A stretch of 25,669 nucleotides of DNA from Bacteroidales bacterium GP1 (GTDB lineage Bacteria > Bacteroidota > Bacteroidia > Bacteroidales > Muribaculaceae). Under the pieces are notes generated by a model. It was not told the origin of the DNA, did no database searches, and saw only the letters and a list, made by a program, of their open reading frames with translations. Below, piece by piece: positions 7,218-14,573 of the stretch; the stretch's first letter is position 1, and each line of letters starts with the position of its first letter. A program made the position numbers and the translations under genes. Location: the NCBI GenBank assembly GCA_001701105.1, contig DAAI01000013.1:76364-102032 (forward strand). The letters run 5' to 3'.

Positions 7218-8009
7218 TCAGCTTTCCGCTGATTCCTCTGGATGCTTTAATTCGTATTGCTGCTGAGGAATGCTTACATTAAAGTAAAATCCGGTGGCGC
7301 TTTTGTCGCGTTTACGTTTGTCAGTTTCGTCAGGACGCACGGAAAGGTAATCGATGCCTGGTTCGAGGAAATCGGCATCCGTGGCTTCGTATCCGAGCAC
7401 CTGCACGAGGTCGTATTCATGGGCCGGATAGATCACATACCATGCGTTCTCAATGTTTTCGCCGGTGCCGGTGCTTTTAATTGCGGCAAGCAGATGCTCG
7501 AGCCGGTACTCCCATATCTTGGCCCGCATATCTTTGCGGCGTTCCTTCAAGACATGGACCAGAAAACTCATCTGTCGCAGATCGAAAGGATTGTCTTCAA
7601 GGGCGAGCTGGGCATATTTTGTGATTGTGTCGATTTCCTCCCGAGTATGAGTTGGCTTGAGGCGGAGGGAGTCAGTTCGGCCGGCATATTCGGATATCCG
7701 GTAAGGGTCGTAATCCTCCTGAAACATATATCCCAGATAAAAATGCCTGAACTCGTCGGAAGTCATCGTCGTATCGTTTACCTCGTATTTGGCTTTGAGT
7801 TTAGGGAAGTAGTATTTGCTGTCGGGATCGAGCGTAGCGGTTCGGATTGCTTCGATGTCGGGTCGCTCCACGACTATTTTGCGTGATTTTTTTTCCTGTT
7901 GCGATTTCCGGACGGCTGTGGCCGGACGACTTACCTGCGGGAAAGCTGGAAGGCAGGCAAGAAGGGCAATGGCAAGGAATAATATTCGGGTTGACTTGAT
8001 TGTCTTCAT
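7218..8009 (-). CDS. DUF4919 secreted protein
   Basis: A 263-residue protein starting with a clear signal peptide: basic MKTIKSTR, hydrophobic ILFLAIALLACLPAF, then a likely cut near Pro-Gln at about 24-25. The mature part is mixed helix and strand, rich in Arg, Glu and Tyr, with TMTSDEFRHFYLGYMFQEDY (about 79-98) and ENIENAWYVIYPAHEYDLVQ (about 179-198). These match my recollection of DUF4919, a domain seen mainly in Bacteroidota with no known function. The start lies 3 bp after the stop of the upstream membrane protein gene, so the two are cotranscribed and possibly linked at the envelope. No catalytic motif was recognised. Confidence 0.72.
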   Translation of the reverse strand: MKTIKSTRILFLAIALLACLPAFPQVSRPATAVRKSQQEKKSRKIVVERPDIEAIRTATLDPDSKYYFPKLKAKYEVNDTTMTSDEFRHFYLGYMFQEDYDPYRISEYAGRTDSLRLKPTHTREEIDTITKYAQLALEDNPFDLRQMSFLVHVLKERRKDMRAKIWEYRLEHLLAAIKSTGTGENIENAWYVIYPAHEYDLVQVLGYEATDADFLEPGIDYLSVRPDETDKRKRDKSATGFYFNVSIPQQQYELKHPEESAES

Positions 8010-8012
8010 TGG

Positions 8013-8543
8013 CTATCGGGATATGGCGATTGCGAGCACCAGCACTACGCCGACCATCATCAGGGTCACGGCCGTAGGGAATCCTTTGGCAAGGATATAC
8101 CGGAAGAAATGCCCTGAGCCGGGAGCCACCGGGGCACCTTCGGGAGTGCGGGTATATAACAGGAAGCCGAGGAATATTCCTGCAATTACGCCTAAGATCA
8201 TTATAGAATAGAGCAGGGAGGCAGAGGATGTGATCGTGAATCCGAGCAATCCGACAGCAAGGCCGGTCAAGCCTCCTATCACGATATATGGCATCCCCCG
8301 GAGCTGGGCGCGCACGGCCGGCGACTCAAGGAGCATTGCAAAAGTCACCACTATTGTCATGCAGAGCCAGCCTACGAGGATATAACCGTTTATAGGAAGC
8401 ACCGGGTAGCCGTTTTTGGATGTGAACGATAGAATCAGCAGCCCGATGTAGGCCAATGCCGGAGCCACGAGGATGCGCCTGAAGAGCATTACAATGCCCG
8501 CGGCAAAACATAAGGCGGAAAGGATTATCAGGAATATGGTCAT
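8013..8543 (-). CDS. Small multi-spanning membrane protein, unknown function
   Basis: A 176-residue protein with about six hydrophobic segments (roughly 2-20, 27-43, 52-71, 84-103, 110-131 and 152-174). The second-last loop, TRTPEGAPVAPGSGHFFRY, is the only long polar stretch. I do not recognise a family. It lies between the PgpH-type gene (56 bp upstream) and the DUF4919 gene (3 bp downstream) on the same strand, so an envelope role with the DUF4919 protein is plausible but unproven. The ATG at 8543 begins directly with a hydrophobic helix, as expected of an inner-membrane protein without a cleaved signal. Confidence 0.7.
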   Translation of the reverse strand: MTIFLIILSALCFAAGIVMLFRRILVAPALAYIGLLILSFTSKNGYPVLPINGYILVGWLCMTIVVTFAMLLESPAVRAQLRGMPYIVIGGLTGLAVGLLGFTITSSASLLYSIMILGVIAGIFLGFLLYTRTPEGAPVAPGSGHFFRYILAKGFPTAVTLMMVGVVLVLAIAISR

Positions 8544-8599
8544 AGCTTTCGGGTAGTTGCTTATAATGATAGAACGTGTGGAGAGGCGCGTTTAGTTCA

Positions 8600-10678
8600 T
8601 CATTGCGCCTGCTTTTTAAGCTCGGGATATTCCACGCGCGAGTGATAGATGGTGGCCAATCGCTTTTTGAAGGTATCCTTGATGGTCTGGATATCCTTGA
8701 AAGAGATTGGAGAATCGTTGAAGAGCCCTTCTTGGGATTGAGAATCTATAATTTTGTCAACCAATCCGTTGATAGCTTCGGGAGAGTAGTCTTTCAGACT
8801 CCTCGAAGCGGCTTCTACGGCATCGGCCATCATTAATATGGCGGTCTCCCGGCTTTGCGGATTCGGACCCGGATACATGAAATCCTTTTTGTCGACGGGA
8901 TGATCGGGGTCGTTGTTGGCATTGACAGCAGTATTGTAGAAGTACCGTGTCACGCTTCTGCCGTGGTGTTCGGGGATAAACTGGCGAATCATCTCCGGGA
9001 GTTTCATTTTGGCGGCGAGCGCCATTCCTTGAGTCACATGTGATATGATCTTATGTGCGCTTGTTTCGGGATTCAGACCGTTGTGAGGATTGATTCCATG
9101 CTGATTTTCTGTGAAGAAAATAGGACTTTCAAGTTTGCCGATATCATGATAGAGGGCGCCGGTACGCACGAGCTGGGTATTGGCATCGATAGCACGTGCC
9201 GCTTCTGAAGCGAGGCTTGAGACTTGCATGGAGTGTTGGAATGTGCCGGGAGCCTCCTCGGCCAGCCGGCGCAACAGAGGATTGTTGATGTCGGATAGCT
9301 CGACGAGCGTGACGGTCGATGTGAATCCGAAGATTTTCTCGATCATAAATATGAACACATAGATGAAAGAGAGAATCACGGCGTTGATGGCGAAAATGCC
9401 GATGGCGCGCCATTCAAATTCTTGCAGCGAGCCGTCGGTAAGGAGGCTGAGAGTGGTATATGTGATCACATATGATAAGAATGTGAAGAAGGCCGTGCGC
9501 AGCAGCTGCCCGCGGCTCGAGAGATTGTGGATACTGAACCCGGCGGTCAGGCCGGCTGCCAATTGCATGAAAATGAATTGGAAAGGATAAATGGCTACAA
9601 GCGATGAGATCATCACGGCCACGAGCAGCGAGAATATAGCCGTACGAGAATCGAAGAATACAAGGATTATCACGGGCACTGCCGCGAAGGGCACGATATA
9701 GATGCCGCTTGTGAAATATTCAAACATCAGGATAGAAAAGACGATGAACAGCGTGATGAAAAGCATCAGGAAGGTCATTTTCTTTACTGAGCTGAAGAAG
9801 CGAGGGCGGTAGGTATAAAGATAGACATACAGGGCCGTAAGGCATATGAGGATGAAGAGGGCTTGCCCGACCGTGAAATAACGCGCGCTCTGGCTCTCGC
9901 TCCGGGTTTCGTATACCTTATGGAGATATGTGTTAAGGTTGGTGTAGATCTGTGGGGTAACTATCTCTCCGCGGTCCACAATCCGTTGTCCCTTCTTTAT
10001 TACGCCGATGGAAGCGTCGGCGGCGAGATATTCCTGCGAACGGTATTTATTATCGGCAATGGTATCGAGGACTATGTCGGGAATCAGGATAACGTTGAGC
10101 GCCCGGGCTATTTCATCGTTATTTTCAGTGATTTCCGGGGCTCCGCTGGCCCGATATGCCGAATCGACATATTCAAAAGCCTGTGCGGGGCTCATCATTG
10201 CCGAAGCATCGATGGTGGAGAGGGTGGAGGCTCCGTTTTCTTCGTAGGCAATGCGCAGCTTATGATCGGGATTCAACTGTATCTGCCTGTAGATTTTCGC
10301 ATCGACCACTCCGCGCGCATAAATCCTGCGCAGGAGTTCGGATAGTTCGGCCACGGCAGCCGGAGGTGCCTGATGCTTTATCGATTGCGTGAAGCGGTCG
10401 ATACCCTTGTCGGCCACATCCATCCGGCGCTTCACTATCGGGATGAAATTCCGGTCGATGCTGTCGCGCATTTTCTGGGCCGATACCGAATCTCGCTTCA
10501 CTTCGATGTCGAAATCAGCCATAAGGAGATGATAACGCCACGGCTGGTTCTGCTCGTAATTATAGCTCTGGGTATCGCTCCTCGGCATGAGGCAGAGGAT
10601 TATGGTGGCTGAGCCCAGCAGCAACGCAAGGCGTATCAGCTTTGTTTTTGATAAATATTTCTTAAGATTGCTTTTCAT
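8600..10678 (-). CDS. pgpH: PgpH-type 7TM-HD phosphodiesterase (probable c-di-AMP hydrolase)
   Basis: A 692-residue inner-membrane enzyme. Order: one N-terminal membrane helix (about 14-31), an extracytoplasmic 7TMR-HDED region (about 45-265, containing EYLAADASIGVIKKGQRIVDRGEIVT), about seven further helices (268-450), then a cytoplasmic HD domain. The metal ligands are visible: His482 in FQHSMQV, His511-Asp512 in ALYHDIGK, His543 in the segment AHKIISHV, and the His-His pair 571-572 in PEHHG. The same architecture is found in Listeria PgpH, which cuts cyclic-di-AMP to pApA and is inhibited by (p)ppGpp. The gene starts within the relA stop (ATGA at 10675-10678), so both are translated as a pair. 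The c-di-AMP substrate is inferred from architecture. Confidence 0.9.
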   Translation of the reverse strand: MKSNLKKYLSKTKLIRLALLLGSATIILCLMPRSDTQSYNYEQNQPWRYHLLMADFDIEVKRDSVSAQKMRDSIDRNFIPIVKRRMDVADKGIDRFTQSIKHQAPPAAVAELSELLRRIYARGVVDAKIYRQIQLNPDHKLRIAYEENGASTLSTIDASAMMSPAQAFEYVDSAYRASGAPEITENNDEIARALNVILIPDIVLDTIADNKYRSQEYLAADASIGVIKKGQRIVDRGEIVTPQIYTNLNTYLHKVYETRSESQSARYFTVGQALFILICLTALYVYLYTYRPRFFSSVKKMTFLMLFITLFIVFSILMFEYFTSGIYIVPFAAVPVIILVFFDSRTAIFSLLVAVMISSLVAIYPFQFIFMQLAAGLTAGFSIHNLSSRGQLLRTAFFTFLSYVITYTTLSLLTDGSLQEFEWRAIGIFAINAVILSFIYVFIFMIEKIFGFTSTVTLVELSDINNPLLRRLAEEAPGTFQHSMQVSSLASEAARAIDANTQLVRTGALYHDIGKLESPIFFTENQHGINPHNGLNPETSAHKIISHVTQGMALAAKMKLPEMIRQFIPEHHGRSVTRYFYNTAVNANNDPDHPVDKKDFMYPGPNPQSRETAILMMADAVEAASRSLKDYSPEAINGLVDKIIDSQSQEGLFNDSPISFKDIQTIKDTFKKRLATIYHSRVEYPELKKQAQ

Positions 10679-12936
10679 ATTCGGAAGGCTTTCTGGATAC
10701 CCTTTATTTCTTTGAGGTGGGATAAGATTGTCTCGACTATATCGGTATTTGCCACCTGCACCATAAGCTCACACTGGAACACTTCATGCCTTGCGGCAAT
10801 GCTAAGGCTGCGGATATTAATATTGAGGCGTTGCGACACGGCGACGGTAATGTCTTCGAGGATACCGCGGCGGTCGATACCTTCTATAGAGATTGTGGCC
10901 AGGAATTTATCTGCGCTCCCTCCCCATTCCGTTGACACCAGGCGCGGGCCGTAATTGGTCTTCAGACGCATTGCCACGGGGCATTCCACTTTATGGAGCA
11001 CCACTTGCTCGTCGTCGTTGACGAATCCTAACACGTCGTCGCCGGGAATGGGACTGCAACAAGGTTCGATAATATAGTTGGGATTCTCCGTGTCGGGATG
11101 GAGGATGAAAGTGCTCGTACGGTCGATTTTTTCTATCGGCCCGTCGTCTTTGCCGTCATTATCCTTAGCTTTACGGGAGGCGAAGGGATTGCGGAGCACT
11201 TTCCGCAGCAATGAGGCCTGTTTCTTATACAGGGCTTTCAATTGATCGGCATTCAAGGAGATTTCATCTCTTGCAAGGCGGATAAGGAGATCGTCTCCCG
11301 ATTCGAGCTTCATGCTTTTGCGCAGTTTGGCGAGCAATTCATCGGTGAGCTGGTAGCCCTCTCCCTCCACGAATCTGGCGAGAAGCGTTCGGCCTCTCAG
11401 GAGCATGGCCGGCTTGTCCTTCCGCAGATAGCTGCGCAGATGGCTGCGTGCTTTTGCACTGCGGCAGAATGTGAGCCAGTCGGGCTGTGGGGTCTGGGTT
11501 TCGGAAGAGATAATCTCCACCTGGTCGCCTGAGGTGAGCTCATGTGATAGAGGCACCAGCTTATGGTTGATTTTGCCGGCAAGGCAGTGACGGCCGAGCT
11601 GCGAATGGATTGCAAAGGCCATATCGAGCACGGTCGAGCCGGCGGGCAGAGTGAGGAGATCGCCGCGGGGGGTGAAGACATAAATCTCGCGGGAATAAAG
11701 ATTCAGCTTGATGGTGTCGAGGAGGTCGATGGCATCCGGCTCCGGATTTGCGAGGATGTACTTTATCGTGTTCATCCATTTATCGAGCTCGGAATCTTCT
11801 TCATAATTGCCGGTCTTGTATTTCCAATGGGCCGCATATCCGAGTTCGGCTATCTCGTCCATTTTTCTGGACCGAATCTGCACCTCAATCCATTTTCCTT
11901 CCGGTCCCATGGCTGTGAGATGCAGCGCACGGTAGCCATTCGCTTTCGGAGTGGAAGTCCAGTCACGCAGACGGTCGGGATGGGTGCGGTGGCCATCGGT
12001 AAAGAAAGTGTATATCTCCCAGCATCTTACCCTCTCCTTGGCATCGTCGTCATTTTCAAAAATCACCCTCACGGCATATATGTCGTAGATTTCTTCAAAG
12101 GGTATTTTTTTTGTTTCCATCTTATTATAGATGGAATATGCACTTTTGACCCGCGCTTTTATTTCATATTTGAATCCGGCGGCATCGAGCTTTTCGCGTA
12201 CCGGGGCTACGAATTTCTCCACCACTTCCTGCCGATGGCTTTCCGTATCGGCGATAAGGTCGAGAATCTCTTGGTATTTATGGGGATGCTCGTATTTGAA
12301 GGCCAGATCTTCAAATTCATTTTTCAATTTATAGAGACCGAGGCGGTGGGCAAGGGGTGCGTATACATAGAGGGTCTCGCCTGCTATCTTGAATTGCTTT
12401 TCCGGGCGCATGGAGCCCAGGGTGCGCATATTATGCAGGCGGTCGGCCATCTTAATGAGCACCACCCTGATGTCGGTCGACATGGATATGAGGAGCTTGC
12501 GGAAATTTTCAGCCTGCAGGGATGCCTTGTCGCCGAAGATACCCCCTGAGATTTTGGTCAAGCCCTCTACAATAGAGGCGATTTTATTACCGAATTTTGC
12601 CTCAATGTCGTCGTGGGTATATTCCGTGTCTTCAACCACATCGTGAAGCAGGGCGGCGCAGATTGATGTGGAACCGAGGCCTAATTCTGAAATCACGATG
12701 CGCGCCACGGCAATGGGGTGCATGATATAAGGCTCTCCGCTGCAGCGCCGCACGCCGGCGTGTGCTTTCTTGGCAAAGCGGAACGCGCGTTCGATTATCT
12801 CGACTTTCTTTCGATGATTGGAAGCCACATAGGCGCGGAGAACGCCCTGAAAGGCATCCTCTATCATCCGGTCTTCCTCCCCTTGCTCGGGAGTGAAACC
12901 CGCATAAAGGGGTATGACAGGCATACACTCATCCAT
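10675..12936 (-). CDS. Bifunctional (p)ppGpp synthetase/hydrolase (RelA/SpoT, Rel type)
   Basis: Makes and degrades the stringent-response alarmone. Domains in order: HD hydrolase (about 50-200) with all expected ligands, His73, His98-Asp99, Glu102-Asp103, Asp165 and Asn169; synthetase (about 245-380) with Asp285 in YDIYAVR, the GYRALH segment and Glu351 in EVQIRS; TGS (about 417-478, YVFTPRGDLLTLPAGS); a linker; and a C-terminal ACT domain (about 680-753). The charge motif before the GYRALH segment is RLRD, matching the RxKD type of bifunctional enzymes rather than the ExDD of synthetase-only RelA. Both activities therefore look intact. Starts are possible at 12936 and at residue 5 (12924); a strong promoter places the transcript start almost at the first ATG. 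The stop overlaps the pgpH-type start. Confidence 0.95.
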   Translation of the reverse strand: MDECMPVIPLYAGFTPEQGEEDRMIEDAFQGVLRAYVASNHRKKVEIIERAFRFAKKAHAGVRRCSGEPYIMHPIAVARIVISELGLGSTSICAALLHDVVEDTEYTHDDIEAKFGNKIASIVEGLTKISGGIFGDKASLQAENFRKLLISMSTDIRVVLIKMADRLHNMRTLGSMRPEKQFKIAGETLYVYAPLAHRLGLYKLKNEFEDLAFKYEHPHKYQEILDLIADTESHRQEVVEKFVAPVREKLDAAGFKYEIKARVKSAYSIYNKMETKKIPFEEIYDIYAVRVIFENDDDAKERVRCWEIYTFFTDGHRTHPDRLRDWTSTPKANGYRALHLTAMGPEGKWIEVQIRSRKMDEIAELGYAAHWKYKTGNYEEDSELDKWMNTIKYILANPEPDAIDLLDTIKLNLYSREIYVFTPRGDLLTLPAGSTVLDMAFAIHSQLGRHCLAGKINHKLVPLSHELTSGDQVEIISSETQTPQPDWLTFCRSAKARSHLRSYLRKDKPAMLLRGRTLLARFVEGEGYQLTDELLAKLRKSMKLESGDDLLIRLARDEISLNADQLKALYKKQASLLRKVLRNPFASRKAKDNDGKDDGPIEKIDRTSTFILHPDTENPNYIIEPCCSPIPGDDVLGFVNDDEQVVLHKVECPVAMRLKTNYGPRLVSTEWGGSADKFLATISIEGIDRRGILEDITVAVSQRLNINIRSLSIAARHEVFQCELMVQVANTDIVETILSHLKEIKGIQKAFRI

Positions 12937-12940
12937 ATTA

Positions 12941-12972
12941 CAAAATTAAGCAACAGCATGGAGATTTCCAAA
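12941..12972 (-). promoter_or_regulatory. Strong Bacteroidota-type promoter for relA-pgpH unit
   Basis: On the minus strand TTTG (12972-12969), a 20 bp spacer and TAATTTTG (12948-12941) match both boxes of the Bacteroidota housekeeping consensus. A start site a few bases after the -7 box falls at about 12934-12938, on top of the relA ATG at 12936. The message would therefore be leaderless or start translation at the ATG at 12924. Confidence 0.7.
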
Positions 12973-13142
12973 TCAAACTCTTCTTGAAAGCCGATAAATT
13001 TAGAAAAATTCTGAAATGCGGCGAAAATGGCTTTGTAAGAGAATGGTGTTTATTATGGGGAAGCGGGTGAAGATAAAAAATTTTTAGTTAATTGCAGAGG
13101 CCGAGCGAACAAAAAACTGCGTGTTGTGGTTTTAATTACACC

Positions 13143-13868
13143 ATGAGCAAGATACACGTATACATAGCAATGATAATGATGGCGGTCGGTGGCTTCAGTG
13201 TCTCGGCGTCAACATTGAGGCTTATGCCGGTGGAGGCAGTAAGCGCATTGCTCGACAGCAGGGAGTCGGCTTCCGTAACGGGAGAATCCCCGGCCGCGAT
13301 GGCGGTGATTAGCGGCTCCGGCGAAAATCGGGAAAGTATGCCGCGTATTGTTAATGCCGTGGATATCATCTCGAGAGTATACGGGGCCGTAAATCCGGCC
13401 TCCGGCCGAGAAGGATGCCGCAGGTATGCCGAAAGTATGGAACCCGGCGTTGTCGGTGATGAAAACGGAAATATCTGGCTTGATTCGGCCGATGGCTATT
13501 CGTTGAGTTATTGTGGAATCGCTCCAGAAATGTCGGCCATGGCCAGTTTTGGAGAAGATGACAGTGTGGAAGAATTTTGTTATTTCTTCTTGTTCCCTTA
13601 TTCGGAATCCACAAAGCCGGAGGCCACACGCCAGCAGGCAGGATTCACTGGCTCGCTGCTGCAGGAGATGCTCGATTTCGGATGTGATCCAGGGGTCAAC
13701 ACTGAATCCGATGACTTGATGGAAGTATGTGGAGTACATGATGGCGATCTGGTGAATGTGCGTCTGATTGATGACTCCGGCAGCACATCAGGAGCCAGCA
13801 GATATATTCTGATGGTCATAGTCGAGCCTGAGGCCTTTTCTTCAGCCGATGATGTCGCAGCGCTCTAA
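13143..13868 (+). CDS. Secreted acidic protein of unknown function
   Basis: A 241-residue protein from the ATG at 13143; an upstream TTG at 13092 would add 17 residues in front of what is a complete signal peptide (MSKIHVYIAMIMMAVGGFSVSAS, cut probably after SAS), so the ATG is chosen. The mature part is strongly acidic and rich in Ser, Gly and Ala, with four widely spaced cysteines that could form disulfides (in EGCRRY, LSYCGI, EEFCYF and FGCDPG, plus one in EVCGVH, making five in all). No family was recognised and no lipobox or anchor is visible. It stands alone on the plus strand, diverging from relA, with a terminator-like hairpin 60 bp downstream. Codon use and the signal peptide support a real gene. 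Confidence 0.7.
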   Translation: MSKIHVYIAMIMMAVGGFSVSASTLRLMPVEAVSALLDSRESASVTGESPAAMAVISGSGENRESMPRIVNAVDIISRVYGAVNPASGREGCRRYAESMEPGVVGDENGNIWLDSADGYSLSYCGIAPEMSAMASFGEDDSVEEFCYFFLFPYSESTKPEATRQQAGFTGSLLQEMLDFGCDPGVNTESDDLMEVCGVHDGDLVNVRLIDDSGSTSGASRYILMVIVEPEAFSSADDVAAL

Positions 13869-13928
13869 AAGCAGGAGCGTAATTATTGAGAAAGTTTTTT
13901 TCATGTTAGTATTATTTGGTAAATAAAA

Positions 13929-13963
13929 ACAATCCCGGCCTTCTCACGAGGACCGGGTTGTTC
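13929..13963 (+). terminator. Probable terminator after the secreted orphan
   Basis: AACAA-CCCGG pairs with CCGGGTTGTT (10 bp, one bulged T) around a loop, about 60 bp past the stop codon. An A-rich tract precedes it and a moderately T-rich tract follows, so it might work in both directions. Confidence 0.55.
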
Positions 13964-14496
13964 CTGTTTGGCCATTATTGGCCTCACAGACGATAGAAAT
14001 TACTAATGTATATAACCCAAAATTTAGACAATATGCTTTTCTTGCGGCATAAGTAGAAATTGCCGCAGGTTTAGAGATAAGGAGTTTCTATAATGGAACT
14101 TATTGATAATTGACCTCAATCAGCCTATGGTTTCTCCGGGAGATTATCTGTCAGGATACTTACCGCGCGCCTTATCAGCACGCAAGGAGACTTAGAAATT
14201 AAAATGAAGGGATAAGATCATTTCAATTTATCATTGCATCATTATTCGGCTATATCTTTAAACAAATTTCTTTATTGTATCGACAATAATTCGTATTGGT
14301 GGTTTATTGTCAATTAATTAAACTTGCCTTAATCTAAAATTGCGTATCTGCTTATTGTTGCATTGCGAGAATATAACGTGCCTTTGCGGGGCAATATTAT
14401 ATTCATCCTGCAAAATAATGTTAAAACTTAATAACCTCCATTCTTTACTGCCGGAAAGATGAAAAGTATTAAGATGTATCATTTTATTGAAAAGAT

Positions 14497-14535
14497 AAAG
14501 AGACTGCCTAACTATAAATATCAGGCAATCTCTTT
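14497..14535 (-). terminator. Probable intrinsic terminator of secDF
   Basis: AAAGAGACTGCCT and AGGCAATCTCTTT form a 13 bp stem with a single mismatch and a 13 nt loop. On the minus strand the stem is followed by ATCTTTTC, a fair U-tract. It is about 40-80 bp past the secDF stop. Confidence 0.7.
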
Positions 14536-14550
14536 ATTTTGGTAATTATA

Positions 14551-14572
14551 CAATTCCCTTTAAGGGGAATTG
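14551..14572 (-). repeat. Hairpin immediately after secDF stop codon
   Basis: CAATTCCC and GGGAATTG form a perfect 8 bp stem with a 6 nt loop, beginning one base after the secDF stop. No U-run follows, so it is probably a 3-prime stabilising structure ahead of the terminator at 14497-14535. Confidence 0.5.
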
Positions 14573-14573
14573 A

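Larger units (their letters stand above)
13869..14573. other. 705 bp AT-rich gene-free region with hairpins
   Basis: Between the secreted orphan (+) and secDF (-), two converging units, no supported reading frame is seen. The stretch is far more AT-rich than its neighbours. It contains at least five inverted repeats: 13929-13963, 14041-14069 (CTTGCGGCA with TGCCGCAGG, 9 bp with one wobble), 14282-14311 (GACAATAA with TTATTGTC, perfect 8 bp, 14 nt spacer), 14497-14535 and 14551-14572. The outer ones are explained as terminators; the middle two are not. Confidence 0.6.

Noticed and set aside
11563..12549. 328-residue plus-strand open frame opposite relA
   Set aside because: Long, but antisense to well-conserved Rel domains; its translation has no family-like features.
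13092..13142. TTG start extending the secreted orphan by 17 residues
   Set aside because: It would put a polar, Cys-containing stretch in front of a complete signal peptide; the ATG at 13143 is the better start.
14089..14120. Six-codon open frame after the hairpin at 14041-14069, considered as an attenuator leader peptide
   Set aside because: No run of regulatory codons and no operon downstream on that strand; left only as part of the unexplained desert.
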